Below the pieces are notes generated by a model. It did no database searches, had not been told where the DNA came from, and was given only the letters and a program-made list of their open reading frames with translations. A stretch of DNA of 64,000 nucleotides from Deinococcus sonorensis KR-87. GTDB lineage: Bacteria > Deinococcota > Deinococci > Deinococcales > Deinococcaceae. The position numbers and the translations under genes are program-made. The DNA is taken from positions 310,001 to 374,000 of the forward strand of contig NZ_CP158298.1 of the NCBI RefSeq assembly GCF_040256395.1, read 5' to 3'. Positions 54,270 through 62,979 of this stretch are shown here, one piece after another (the stretch's first letter is position 1; each line of letters starts with the position of its first letter).

Positions 54270-55816
54270 CCCGCACCACGGACGTCCTGATCTCCGGCGC
54301 CGGCCCCACCGGCCTGTTCCTCGCCCTGTGGCTCACCCGGCTCGGCGTGCAGGTCCGCATCGCCGACCCCAAACCCGGCCCCGTCCAGGAGACGCGCGCC
54401 ATCGCCGTGCAGGCCCGCACGCTGGAGTTCTACGATCAGCTCGGCCTGGGGGACGACGCGATGGCGCGCGGCCGGCACTTCGACCGCCTCAACCTCTTCG
54501 TGCGCGGCCAGCTGCGCGGCGCGGTCCGGCTGCACGGCGTCGGCCGCGGCCTGACCCCCCACCCGTACCTCTACATCCTCACGCAGGACCAGAACGAGGC
54601 GCTGCTCGCGCAGCACCTGGCCCGGCTGGGCGTCACGGTCGACTGGAACACCGAGGTCACCACCTTCACCCAGGACCGCGGCGGCGTGACCGCCACGCTG
54701 GAACACGGCGGCCAGCGTGAGACGGTGCACGCCCGCTACGCCGCCGGGTGCGACGGCGCCCGCAGCGCCGTGCGTCACGCGCTCGGCATCCCGCTCAGCG
54801 GCGGCACCTACGCGCAGCGGTTCTACGTCGCGGACCTCACCCTCAGCGGACAGGTTCGCGAGGGCGACGTGAACCTCAGCCTCGACGACGACCACTTCCT
54901 CGCCTTCTTCCCGATGCCCGAACCGCACCGGCACCGCGTCGTCGGTCAGCTCAGCCGGGACGCCCCGCAGGACGCCACCTTCGAGGCGGTGCGCGGTGAA
55001 CTCGAAGCGAACGGCCTCGCCCGGGTGGAACGGCTGCACTGGTTCAGCACGTACCGGGTGCATCACCGCGTCGCGGACCGGTTCCGGGCGGGCCGCGCCT
55101 TCCTCCTCGGGGACGCCGCGCACGTGCACACCCCGGTGGGGGGGCAGGGCATGAACACGGGCCTCGGGGACGCCGCCAACCTCGCGTGGAAGCTCGCGCA
55201 GGCGATTCACGGCGGCGCCGCGGAGGCGCTGCTCGACACCTACGAGCCGGAACGTCGCCCCTTCGCCGTCTCGCTGGTGAACACCACCGACCGCGTCTTC
55301 AGTGGCATCGTCCAGAACGGTCCCGCCGCGCGCTTCGTGCGGCTCACCGTCCTCCCGAGCGTGCTGCCCCTGCTGACGCGCGCCGAGGTCGTGCGGCGCT
55401 TGCTGTTCCTCACCGTCTCACAGACGCGGCTGCACTATCCGGCGAGCCCGCTGAGCCAGGGCGCGGTGGGCCGCGTCCGGGGCGGCCAGCGGCTCCCCTG
55501 GGTTCCACAGGCCGACGGACGCAGCAACTTCGACCGGCTCCGCTCGCTGTCGTGGCAGGTGCACACCTACGGCCCGCCCGCCCCGGACGTGCTCAGCTGG
55601 TGCGCCCAGCAGGCCCTGCCGCTGCACGTGTTCCCCACCACCAGCGCGTCACGCCGCGCTGGCCTGGACCCCCTCGGGATCTACCTCATGCGGCCCGACG
55701 GGTACGTCGGCCTGGCCCTCCCCACCTTCGACCGCGCCGCGCTCGACCGGTACGTCGCCCGCTGGGTCCACGTCCCACCCCCTGCCCCTGCCGCGCGCCA
55801 CGCCCGTCCCAGCTGA
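54266..55816 (+). CDS. FAD-dependent aromatic monooxygenase (PheA/TfdB family)
   Basis: 516 residues, class A flavoprotein hydroxylase. FAD/NADPH motifs in order: LISGAGPTGLFLAL (GxGxxG), the family segment RAIAVQARTLEFYDQLGL, CDGARSAVR, and LLGDAAHVHTPVGGQGMNTG. A C-terminal thioredoxin-like domain is shortened. Family members hydroxylate phenols, polyketides or antibiotics such as rifampicin; the substrate is not known. AAGGAGCGAAGCG precedes the ATG. Coupled to its TetR regulator. Confidence 0.9.
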   Translation: MTRTTDVLISGAGPTGLFLALWLTRLGVQVRIADPKPGPVQETRAIAVQARTLEFYDQLGLGDDAMARGRHFDRLNLFVRGQLRGAVRLHGVGRGLTPHPYLYILTQDQNEALLAQHLARLGVTVDWNTEVTTFTQDRGGVTATLEHGGQRETVHARYAAGCDGARSAVRHALGIPLSGGTYAQRFYVADLTLSGQVREGDVNLSLDDDHFLAFFPMPEPHRHRVVGQLSRDAPQDATFEAVRGELEANGLARVERLHWFSTYRVHHRVADRFRAGRAFLLGDAAHVHTPVGGQGMNTGLGDAANLAWKLAQAIHGGAAEALLDTYEPERRPFAVSLVNTTDRVFSGIVQNGPAARFVRLTVLPSVLPLLTRAEVVRRLLFLTVSQTRLHYPASPLSQGAVGRVRGGQRLPWVPQADGRSNFDRLRSLSWQVHTYGPPAPDVLSWCAQQALPLHVFPTTSASRRAGLDPLGIYLMRPDGYVGLALPTFDRAALDRYVARWVHVPPPAPAARHARPS

Positions 55817-56284
55817 CCCGGAGATCGGCGAACGCCCCACCTCAGCGTCGAGATCAGGGGACGGAGCTGCAGCGGCACCAGGCGGAGTACCCGTCTCCAC
55901 AGGCGAACCGTGGGATGCAGGGAACGCCAGTGTGATGCACGGTGGCGTGGCGTTGAAGGTGCAGCTGCCGGGGCGTCCTGGGGCTCGCCCGGAAGCCCTG
56001 CGGGTCCGTCGGCTGCCCAGGACCCGGCGAGGCGGCCAGCGGACCACGCCGGCCTCCCCTGCGGCCGCTTTCCACAGAGCGGGACGACCGAGGAGAGGCT
56101 GGATCGATCCGGCCCTGGCCCGTTGTGCCTCCGGGGCGCGCAGGTGATCGTCACATCTCCAGGCGGCGAAGGGCTGGCGTGTCAATGCCGGGGTGATCCA
56201 CTGAGCGGTTTGCTGTGGACGCACCGCCGCAGGACCGGTCCAGCGCGGCCCTCCAGCAACGCGTCTTGCGCGCGCCTGGCCGCG
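55817..56284. other. Gene-free stretch
   Basis: Between convergent genes. No coding frame, hairpin or RNA is supported. Confidence 0.4.
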
Positions 56285-58000
56285 TCACTTGCGGGTGTAG
56301 GTGCGGCCGCCGATCATCAGCGCGTCGTGCTTCGCGTCCCAGAAGAACGCGTAGGTGCGGCTTGTCTGCCCGTCCGGTCCCCGGAACTCCAGGGTGTACC
56401 CGTCGAACACGTACGTGCCGGTGTCCCCGCTGGACGGGCCGCTCCCGGCCGCGGTCGTCATGGTGATCCCGTTGTTCAGGGTGCCGGCCACGCCGCTGCT
56501 GCCGCTGCGGGTGAACTGCCCACCGGGCGTGAAGGTGTACACGTCGCGGGTGGTGGCGGTGGCCCCGTTCATCAGCGTGCCGGAGGTGTACGCCGAGAAG
56601 AACTCGTACCGGCCGCTCAGGCCCTCCCGCCGGTTCCCGGGGACGCCGAGCGTCCCGTTCATGGGGGTCCAGTGGCCGCCCTGCAGCAGCTCGTACCGCT
56701 CGCCCTGCCGGCGCCAGGTTGTCCACGCCTGCGGTTCCCCCTTCCGGGAGGCGGCCACATCCAGGTCGTGCGGACTCCAGCGCAGGTTCAGGTACGCCGT
56801 GCCGTCCTTCAGCAGCAGCGTGGTGGTCTCGCGGCCGGTGACGTTGATGCCCTCGTAGGTGTTTTCGTACGTGTGCAGCAGGCCCTGGATCTGGGCGAGA
56901 CTCGGGCCGGCGTTGGGCTTCAGGCGGTAGCGGTTGAACCGTTCGAGTTCCGCCTGCGCCGCCCGCTTCGCCTCGGCGACCGGCGAGGACCCCTGCACCG
57001 GCCCTTCCAGGCGGCACACGGTGAGGCTCCCGTCGCGGTCGCCGAAGGCCTTCTGCCCGTAGATGAGGCTCCGGCCCTGGCCGTCCGTCAGCACCCGGAA
57101 GACATTGAACAGCGGCGCGTCCCCGTCCACGCCGTCATACCGGTCGTTGCCGTACAGGTAGCTTTCCAGGTCGCGGTTGGCGAAGTCGGCGTCAACCTCA
57201 AGCTGTCCCGTCGCGGCGTCGTAGCGGGAGGTGGCCTGGAGGTTCTCCAGCGGACTGGGGGTCCTGGTGGCCTCGCCCGTGAAGCTCCCGTCCGTGAAGC
57301 GCAGGCCGTGGTCGCCGTACAGGGTCAGGGTGTAGCTGACCACACTCAGCAACGTGTCGAAGTCATTGGTGTTCTGCTGCACGCACCGGTACGTCCCAGG
57401 GTGCAGTGGGCCGCCGCCCTGATACGGCGGCTGACCGCCCGCCTTGCCGAGCAGCGTCTCGACGAACGTCCGGCTGATCGGGTCGAAACGGGTGGTGGAC
57501 AGGAACGCCCCGCCGTTCGCGGCGCTGGACGCCGGCGCGGGTGCAGCCGTCCGGAGCGGCTGGGTCAGCTGGTACTCCTGGGGATACAGCGCGCTGAGGT
57601 TGACCTGAGCGCTGAGGTGCGCGCGGATGTTCCGGCAGTCGGCGGCGGGGTCCTGGCTGGCGCGGCTCAGCTCGGTGTACAGCTGCTCGCGCCGGGCATC
57701 GACCGCGGCGCGCAATGCCGGGAGTTGCGCCGCCGCGGTCCGCTGCAGGTACGCCTCGATGCCGGGGAGCCCGGACGCCTCGCGCCACGCGGCGTACTCC
57801 CGCTCCATCACGGTCCGCTCGGAGGGCGCCTCTTGCCCGCACCAGTCGTGGGCGATCTCGGCGACCTGCGCGGCGGCGTAGAGCGTGGCCGCCGCCTTCA
57901 GCAGCTGAGGGTCGGTGGGGGGGTCCGCGGCGCGGCCGAGCGCGCTGCTGACGCCCAGCAGCGCGCTCAGGAGACCGCGACGAAGGGTGAGGTGTGGCAT
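56285..58000 (-). CDS. Secreted protein of unknown function
   Basis: 571 residues. A signal peptide RRGLLSALLGVSSALGRAA precedes a helical domain (QLLKAAATLYAAAQVAEIAH to GIEAYLQRTAAAQLPALRAA) with a Cys that may pair with one in ADCRNIRAHL. The C-terminal half is beta-rich, with segments such as SGRYEFFSAYTSGTLMNG and GTYVFDGYTLEFRGPDGQT that recall lipocalin-like or META-like barrels. Not recognised as a family. ATG 58000 is chosen because TAGGAT ends ten bases upstream; ATG 58012 is possible. Confidence 0.75.
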   Translation of the reverse strand: MPHLTLRRGLLSALLGVSSALGRAADPPTDPQLLKAAATLYAAAQVAEIAHDWCGQEAPSERTVMEREYAAWREASGLPGIEAYLQRTAAAQLPALRAAVDARREQLYTELSRASQDPAADCRNIRAHLSAQVNLSALYPQEYQLTQPLRTAAPAPASSAANGGAFLSTTRFDPISRTFVETLLGKAGGQPPYQGGGPLHPGTYRCVQQNTNDFDTLLSVVSYTLTLYGDHGLRFTDGSFTGEATRTPSPLENLQATSRYDAATGQLEVDADFANRDLESYLYGNDRYDGVDGDAPLFNVFRVLTDGQGRSLIYGQKAFGDRDGSLTVCRLEGPVQGSSPVAEAKRAAQAELERFNRYRLKPNAGPSLAQIQGLLHTYENTYEGINVTGRETTTLLLKDGTAYLNLRWSPHDLDVAASRKGEPQAWTTWRRQGERYELLQGGHWTPMNGTLGVPGNRREGLSGRYEFFSAYTSGTLMNGATATTRDVYTFTPGGQFTRSGSSGVAGTLNNGITMTTAAGSGPSSGDTGTYVFDGYTLEFRGPDGQTSRTYAFFWDAKHDALMIGGRTYTRK

Positions 58001-58238
58001 GCTGCTGTGCATCCTACCCAGTTGAGCACCGCCCAGCAGCGAAAGCCGGTGGGTCACGGATGTCCGTCACCCGTCACCCAGGGGCGCGTCCTCGACCGCC
58101 GGCCGACGGTGGCTGCAGGACGCGCGGGTGGGGCGCAGCCGAGGCTGCCCAGGCCGAGCGGCGAACCAACGACCTGCCGCCTGATACCCGGGTGAGGTGC
58201 TCCGGCGTGTGCGCGGAACCCCTGCCGGCGTAGGATGC

Positions 58239-58514
58239 TCAGTCGGACGCCTGCAGCTCCATGGAGGGCAGGTGGTGCGCCGGCGTGTCGACCAGCGCCC
58301 CGAAGCGCAGGTGCCGCTGGCAGATGAACCACAGTTCGCCCCGGTCATTCGGGAGGATGAAGAAAGCGTCGCTCGATTCGTTGGCGTTGTAGACGCCCAC
58401 CACACGGTAGAGACGGTCCAGACTGAAGCCGCTCTGCAGCGGCAGCGGCATCGGAGCGCGTGGACCACCGAGCTCCTCGATTCGCACGAACAGGTGAGGG
58501 TGAAATGCGATCAT
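58239..58514 (-). CDS. Small conserved-looking hypothetical protein
   Basis: 91 residues: MIAFHPHLFVRIEELGGPRA, LPLQSGFSLDRLYRVVGVYN, DAFFILPNDRGELWFICQRH. The composition and regular beta pattern look like a real single-domain cytoplasmic protein. Family not recognised. No ribosome binding site is obvious; TGAAAT lies six bases before the ATG. Confidence 0.65.
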   Translation of the reverse strand: MIAFHPHLFVRIEELGGPRAPMPLPLQSGFSLDRLYRVVGVYNANESSDAFFILPNDRGELWFICQRHLRFGALVDTPAHHLPSMELQASD

Positions 58515-58777
58515 GCGGTCATTTCACCGGCCCGGGCCGACATGGACCGCGTGAACCGGCACACTGAGAGAGGCGCATAAAGGGCTGCCCAAGGGGCGTG
58601 CCGTCCCTTGAACGGCAGGCGACGCACGACCCATCACCCCACGGAACGGTGTCCCTTGCCGCCACGCCTTCAACGAGCCGTCCGACGCCCTGGACGCGTT
58701 CGTCCCCTGAGCGGCACGGGTCGGTTCCGCCTCCACCACGTGGCTTCGCGGGTGCAGGCCGGCCAGACGCGCCTGTG

Positions 58778-59659
58778 CTATTCCGGCAGCTGGGGCAGCA
58801 GGAGACGGGGGTGGTCCTGCCGGAAGTCGAGCCACCCGACGTGCTGGTGCCGCGCACTGATCATGCGGGCGAAAGTGCCGGGTGTGAGGCCGCCCAGGGC
58901 GCGGAATTCGTGGGTCAGGTGCGCCTGGTCGGAAAACCCCAGGTCGTGGGCGAGGGCGGCCAGCGGCGTCTGCGGGTCGCTGGCTAGGGCGTTGTGCGCC
59001 GTCTCGAAGCGGATGAGGCGCGCCAGCGTCTTGGCGCTCACGCCGACGTCCTGCAGAAACTGGCGCTCCAGCGTCCGGACGCTCACGTCCAGTTCGGCCG
59101 CCAGCTCGGCCAGCCGTGGGCGGCCCCCGCGGTGGTAGAGCTCGACGGCCGCCCGGACCCCCGCGCCCGCCGTCCACCCGCGGCCCGCCGCGCCCGCCTG
59201 CTGCTGGCCGCTGGCGAGCCCGAGCAGCCAGCCGTTGAGCAGGCCCAGCGCGGTCTCGTCATCGCCGGCGGCCAGCGCCGCGGCGATGCGGCGGGCGGTG
59301 CGGGCGGCGCCGGAGCCGGCCGCGCCGGCCCCCAGGTCCAGCACGGGCGCCGGGTACTGCCAGCCGAAGAGCTGCCGCGCGGCCCAGGGGTACAGCTCGG
59401 CCCGCAGCGCCCGCGTCACCCCGTCCGAAATCAGGTGCGTGCCCCGGGTGACCAGGCCTTCAAGCGTGGCCTCGGGCACGGGGAGCAGCTGGCCGCCCTC
59501 GCCCAGGGTCCACCTCCGACCCGAGGAGAAGGTCAGGTGGGCCAGTTGTTCCGGCAGGAAGACGTGTGCCTCGACGGCCGGAAGGTCCTCGTCCAGCAGC
59601 ATGTACGCCTGCACCAGGGGCCTCAGGGCGGGTGGAGGCGGGATCAGGCGGCGCGGCAC
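58778..59659 (-). CDS. AraC family transcriptional regulator
   Basis: 293 residues. The C-terminal 100 residues hold both HTH motifs: PRLAELAAELDVSVRTLERQ, FLQDVGVSAKTLARLIRFE, then LAALAHDLGFSDQAHLTHEF and GLTPGTFARM. The N-terminal domain (AHVFLPEQLAHLTFSSG to WAARQLFGWQYPAP) resembles the DUF6597 sensor. GTG 59659, preceded by GTGGAGT, is preferred; an ATG 72 bases upstream is in frame but that stretch is proline-rich and unlike the family. Confidence 0.85.
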   Translation of the reverse strand: MPRRLIPPPPALRPLVQAYMLLDEDLPAVEAHVFLPEQLAHLTFSSGRRWTLGEGGQLLPVPEATLEGLVTRGTHLISDGVTRALRAELYPWAARQLFGWQYPAPVLDLGAGAAGSGAARTARRIAAALAAGDDETALGLLNGWLLGLASGQQQAGAAGRGWTAGAGVRAAVELYHRGGRPRLAELAAELDVSVRTLERQFLQDVGVSAKTLARLIRFETAHNALASDPQTPLAALAHDLGFSDQAHLTHEFRALGGLTPGTFARMISARHQHVGWLDFRQDHPRLLLPQLPE

Positions 59660-59827
59660 ACTCCACTCTGCCAGATGGGGCGGCCCACGCGGTGCGGTGG
59701 CCGGACCGGGCCAGGTCGCTACCCTGGACACCGCCCCTGGGGAGGCGCGGCGTGCGGCCGGTGGTGGGCGGGGCCACTCATCCTGCGCCTGGCGGGCCGC
59801 TGCGGCCCTCGGTTCACTGTTCGCCCG

Positions 59828-61126
59828 TCAGCTGGCCTCGAACAGCTCGAAGAACTTCAGCAGCGGGTACTCGCCCAGGCCCTCGACGATCACGCCGGTG
59901 CTGTGCACCTCCGCCACGCGGTAGGGCGTGCCGGTCTTCCGGCCCCGCCAGGTGGAGCCGATCTCCACGGGCGGCAACTGGTCCAGGGCGGTGGCCCGCG
60001 CCTCGGGGGTGACGGAGGCCGCCGGCCGCGGCGCGTCCGGGCCCTGGCCCGTCTCGTTCCTGCGTTTCGGGGCGCCGATCAGCCGGTCCAGGCCCAGGAT
60101 GGCGTACGTGAACATCGACGTGCCGGGGTTCGCCTTCGCTTGGCCCTGCGCCAGCTTCCGGACCCGCTGCAGTTCCTCGATCGTCAGGCGCAGCCACAAC
60201 GTACGCTCGAGCCGCCCCGCTGGAGTGGTCTCCTGGAGGCGCTCTGCAACGGCTTTTTTCCCGCCGGCCAGCGCGGTGAGCATCCGGTACGCCGCATCTG
60301 CCGGCGTGGCCGCTGGCCGGGCCAGCAACGCCTGTCGGGGGATTGGTGGCAGGTCATCGGTCCGCGGCACCACCAGCCCCCCCGGACGCTCCTCCGGGCG
60401 GGTGGGCTGGACGGTCGCCTGCCGCCCCGCGGCGGAGTGAGCAGGGGAGAGGGTGGGCAGCCCAGGTGCGGCTGGGCGCCGGACCGGTGGACGGTCTGGG
60501 TCCAGCGCCGCCGTCCTGGAGATGGACGCCGCTGGAGGGTCCTCGCGCTCAGCGGCATCCTCCACGGTCTGGAGGTCGGTCCGAGAGGACGGTGCACGGC
60601 GCCCTGCGGGCAAGGTGGTCAGATGGGCGGCGGCAGATTCATCCAGCGTCGCTCGGGCGCTCGGGCGCTCGTCCGTGGGGGAAGGGTCCAGCTGCGCGTG
60701 GACGCCGGCCCGTTCGGTCTCCCAGCGGTCCACGGCGGCCTGCACGGCGGCCCGCTGGAACAGCCACTGGGGCGTCCGGTCCCCCGGGGTGCTGCGGCTC
60801 AGCACGTACCCCAGCTCCTCCAGCCGCTTCAGGGTGCTGCGGACCGTCCGCTCGTTGACGATGTCCAGCAGCTCCCGCTGCCAGTCCCGGGCGTCCAGGC
60901 GCACCCACAGGCCCTCGTCGGCGGTGGGGGCAGCGCCGCTCAGCCGGCGGGCGGCGTTCCGGCCCCGGGCCTCGTCGCGTTGCTTGAGTTTCCAGGCGTA
61001 CCACCGCTCCATGGCGTGCAGGAGCAGCGCGGCCGTGACGTCGTGGCCGCAGACCGCGAGGTCACTCTCGCGCACGGTCAGGGTGCGCTGGCCGGCGGGT
61101 TGACGGATGATCGACAGGTCACTCAT
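59828..61126 (-). CDS. Winged-helix protein, probably plasmid replication or its control
   Basis: 432 residues. The N-terminal 150 residues are alpha/beta with TALLLHAMERWYAWKLKQRD, then LWVRLDARDWQRELLDIVNE and RTVRSTLKRLEELGYVLSRS, a winged helix like those of phage and plasmid replication initiators. A long proline-rich linker (about residues 165-300) leads to a C-terminal domain ending RVAEVHSTGVIVEGLGEYPL. Not homologous to the rep gene at 37301 by eye. It could be a second initiator, a primase loader or a regulator. The start follows GGAGACCGCCCGCAG. Confidence 0.65.
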   Translation of the reverse strand: MSDLSIIRQPAGQRTLTVRESDLAVCGHDVTAALLLHAMERWYAWKLKQRDEARGRNAARRLSGAAPTADEGLWVRLDARDWQRELLDIVNERTVRSTLKRLEELGYVLSRSTPGDRTPQWLFQRAAVQAAVDRWETERAGVHAQLDPSPTDERPSARATLDESAAAHLTTLPAGRRAPSSRTDLQTVEDAAEREDPPAASISRTAALDPDRPPVRRPAAPGLPTLSPAHSAAGRQATVQPTRPEERPGGLVVPRTDDLPPIPRQALLARPAATPADAAYRMLTALAGGKKAVAERLQETTPAGRLERTLWLRLTIEELQRVRKLAQGQAKANPGTSMFTYAILGLDRLIGAPKRRNETGQGPDAPRPAASVTPEARATALDQLPPVEIGSTWRGRKTGTPYRVAEVHSTGVIVEGLGEYPLLKFFELFEAS

Positions 61127-61366
61127 CTGCGGGCGGTCTCCGTGCGACGCCGGCAGCCGGAGGTCTCGCCGGGCGGTGAAGGTCGGGCGCCCACGGGGGC
61201 CGCTGGGCGTGCCGCGCCGGGCCGTGGATCGGCGCGGCACAGGGGAGCACCAGCCGATTCGCCTGCAGGCCCGCCCGCCTGCACCGCCCGATGAGTGGGT
61301 GGTCGCGCCTCTGCCGCCCGCCTGGGGGCGCGGCCCTGTTGCGCTCCGGTGCCGGCGTCGTCGGAG

Positions 61367-61786
61367 CTATGCACCGGACGTATGGGCATGCGGGTGCTGG
61401 GCGTCGAAGGCGTGGCGGGACTGTTCGATGTCGTCGCGGTGCGCCTGCGCCCAGCGCACCAGCGCCGCGACCGGGCGGAGCAACGTCTGACCGGAGGCGG
61501 TCAGCTCGTACGTCACGCTGGGCGGCTGGGTCGGGTACACGGTGCGGCTCACGAGGCCGTCCCGTTCCAGGCCCCGCAGGGTCAGGGTCAGCATGCGCTG
61601 GGAGACGCCGTCAATCCGCCGTTTCAGTTCGTTGAACCGCAGCGGTCCGGCGTGCAGGTTCACCACGACGTACAGGCTCCACTTGTCGCCCACGCGGGCC
61701 AGCACGTCCTTGACCTCCACGCAGGGACTGGGCTCCGCGCACGCCTGAAGGCCGAGGGCGGGGAGATCGGGGTGACCTGGTGACAT
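61367..61786 (-). CDS. HxlR family transcriptional regulator
   Basis: 139 residues. The single wHTH reads CVEVKDVLARVGDKWSLYVV, LRFNELKRRIDGVSQRMLTL, TLRGLERDGLVSRTVYPTQP, PSVTYELTASGQTLL, which is diagnostic. Divergent from an SDR gene, which it most likely represses. AAGGAGG lies eight bases before the ATG. The spacer holds GGTTA-N11-TAACC and ATGGG-CAGTT-CCCAT inverted repeats. A Cys at residue 22 could serve as a sensor thiol, as in HypR and QorR relatives. Confidence 0.9.
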   Translation of the reverse strand: MSPGHPDLPALGLQACAEPSPCVEVKDVLARVGDKWSLYVVVNLHAGPLRFNELKRRIDGVSQRMLTLTLRGLERDGLVSRTVYPTQPPSVTYELTASGQTLLRPVAALVRWAQAHRDDIEQSRHAFDAQHPHAHTSGA

Positions 61787-61809
61787 GAATGTGCCTCCTT
61801 GCGCGTCGC

Positions 61810-61850
61810 ATGGGCAGTTCCCATACTGCGGTTAGGTACAAAGAGTAACC
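61810..61850. promoter_or_regulatory. Operator candidates between HxlR and SDR genes
   Basis: Two inverted repeats: ATGGG-CAGTT-CCCAT at 61810-61824 and GGTTA-N11-TAACC at 61830-61850. They overlap the likely divergent promoters. Confidence 0.45.
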
Positions 61851-61871
61851 ACACGCAGGGAGGGAATCAAG

Positions 61872-62813
61872 ATGGTGCACGGTCACGTTCAACCCACAGT
61901 CGCCCTCATCACGGGCGGCACCTCCGGCATCGGCCGGGCGACCGCCCTCGCCCTGGCGCAGCAGGGCCTGGAGGTGGTCATCACCGGGCGGGACGCCGCG
62001 CGGACCGAGGCGGCGGCAGCGGATCTGCAGCGCCGCAGCGGGAACCCCCGGGTGTCGTTTCTGCTGGCCGACCTGTTCCGGCCCGCCCAGGTGCGCGCGC
62101 TGGCCGGAGCGTTCCAGGCCCAGCATGCGCGCCTGGACGTGCTCGTCAACAATGCGGGCGGCACCTTCACCCACCGCCAGCTCACCCCCGACGGATTCGA
62201 ACGCACCTGGGCGCTGAACCACCTGGCGCCCATGGAACTGACCCTGGCCCTGCTGCCGCTGCTGACCGCCAGCGTTCCGGCCCGCATCGTGAACGTGGCG
62301 TCGGGCCTGTACGCGGAGGCGATCCGCTTCGACGATCTTCAGGCGGAGCGAAGGTACAGCACCTTTGGGGCCTACACCCACGCGAAGCTGGCGAACCTGC
62401 TGTTCACCCGCGCCCTGGCCCGCCGGCTGGCGGGCACGGGCGTCACGGTCAACGCCGTCAACCCGGGCATCGTGGCCACCGACATCGCCCGGGACGCGCG
62501 CGGCGTGTCGCAGCTGATCAACCGGCTGCTCACCCCGCTGAAGAAGACCCCGGAACAGGGCGCGTTCCCGTCGGTGTACCTCGCCACGGCGCCGGAGGTG
62601 GAGGGGATGACCGGCCGGTTCTTCAACAAAACCCGGTTCGTGGACCCCCGGCCAGTCACCTTCGACGAGGCCCTGCAGGAGCGGCTCTGGCAGGTCAGCC
62701 TGCAGCAGCTCGGCCGGACGTCCATGGGTGATGCCGTGCCCGCGGTGGAGACGGAACGCCGTTCCGCCGCTCAGGAGTCCGACCTGGCCGCGGCCACCCC
62801 ACCGCTGAGCTGA
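61872..62813 (+). CDS. Short-chain dehydrogenase/reductase (retinol dehydrogenase-like)
   Basis: 313 residues. Cofactor site ITGGTSGIGRATA with R in TGRDAARTE suggests NADP(H). NNAGGTF, then LNHLAPMELTLALL, VNVASG (Ser) and YTHAKLAN (Tyr, Lys), and VNAVNPGIVATDI. The C-terminal extension is typical of the retinol dehydrogenase/WW-oxidoreductase-like group. GGGAGGGAATCAAG precedes the ATG. Controlled with its divergent HxlR partner; the usual trigger of such pairs is electrophile stress. Confidence 0.9.
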   Translation: MVHGHVQPTVALITGGTSGIGRATALALAQQGLEVVITGRDAARTEAAAADLQRRSGNPRVSFLLADLFRPAQVRALAGAFQAQHARLDVLVNNAGGTFTHRQLTPDGFERTWALNHLAPMELTLALLPLLTASVPARIVNVASGLYAEAIRFDDLQAERRYSTFGAYTHAKLANLLFTRALARRLAGTGVTVNAVNPGIVATDIARDARGVSQLINRLLTPLKKTPEQGAFPSVYLATAPEVEGMTGRFFNKTRFVDPRPVTFDEALQERLWQVSLQQLGRTSMGDAVPAVETERRSAAQESDLAAATPPLS

Positions 62814-62893
62814 CGGAACGACCGTCACCCTCCGCCCACGGTACCCCGTCTCGATGGGTGGGCGCGGGTCGAGCAGGTCGTTGCCTCAACGGT

Positions 62894-62955
62894 GGGGCGT
62901 GCCCAGGTCCTCACCCGGTGGTGGATCACCGGTGGGTAAGGCCTGGGCACGCCCC
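62894..62955. terminator. Bidirectional hairpin between convergent genes
   Basis: 14-bp perfect arms GGGGCGTGCCCAGG (62894-62907) and CCTGGGCACGCCCC (62942-62955); a partly paired inner ACCCGGTG/CACCGGTGGGT extends it. It lies between the ends of the SDR and the lipoprotein gene. No U-tract. Confidence 0.6.
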
Positions 62956-62979
62956 TGAGCGCTTCAGCTCGTGTTCGGT

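Noticed and set aside
55910..58195. 761-codon plus-strand frame over the secreted protein
   Set aside because: No domain; the opposite strand encodes a signal peptide and a coherent beta-rich protein.
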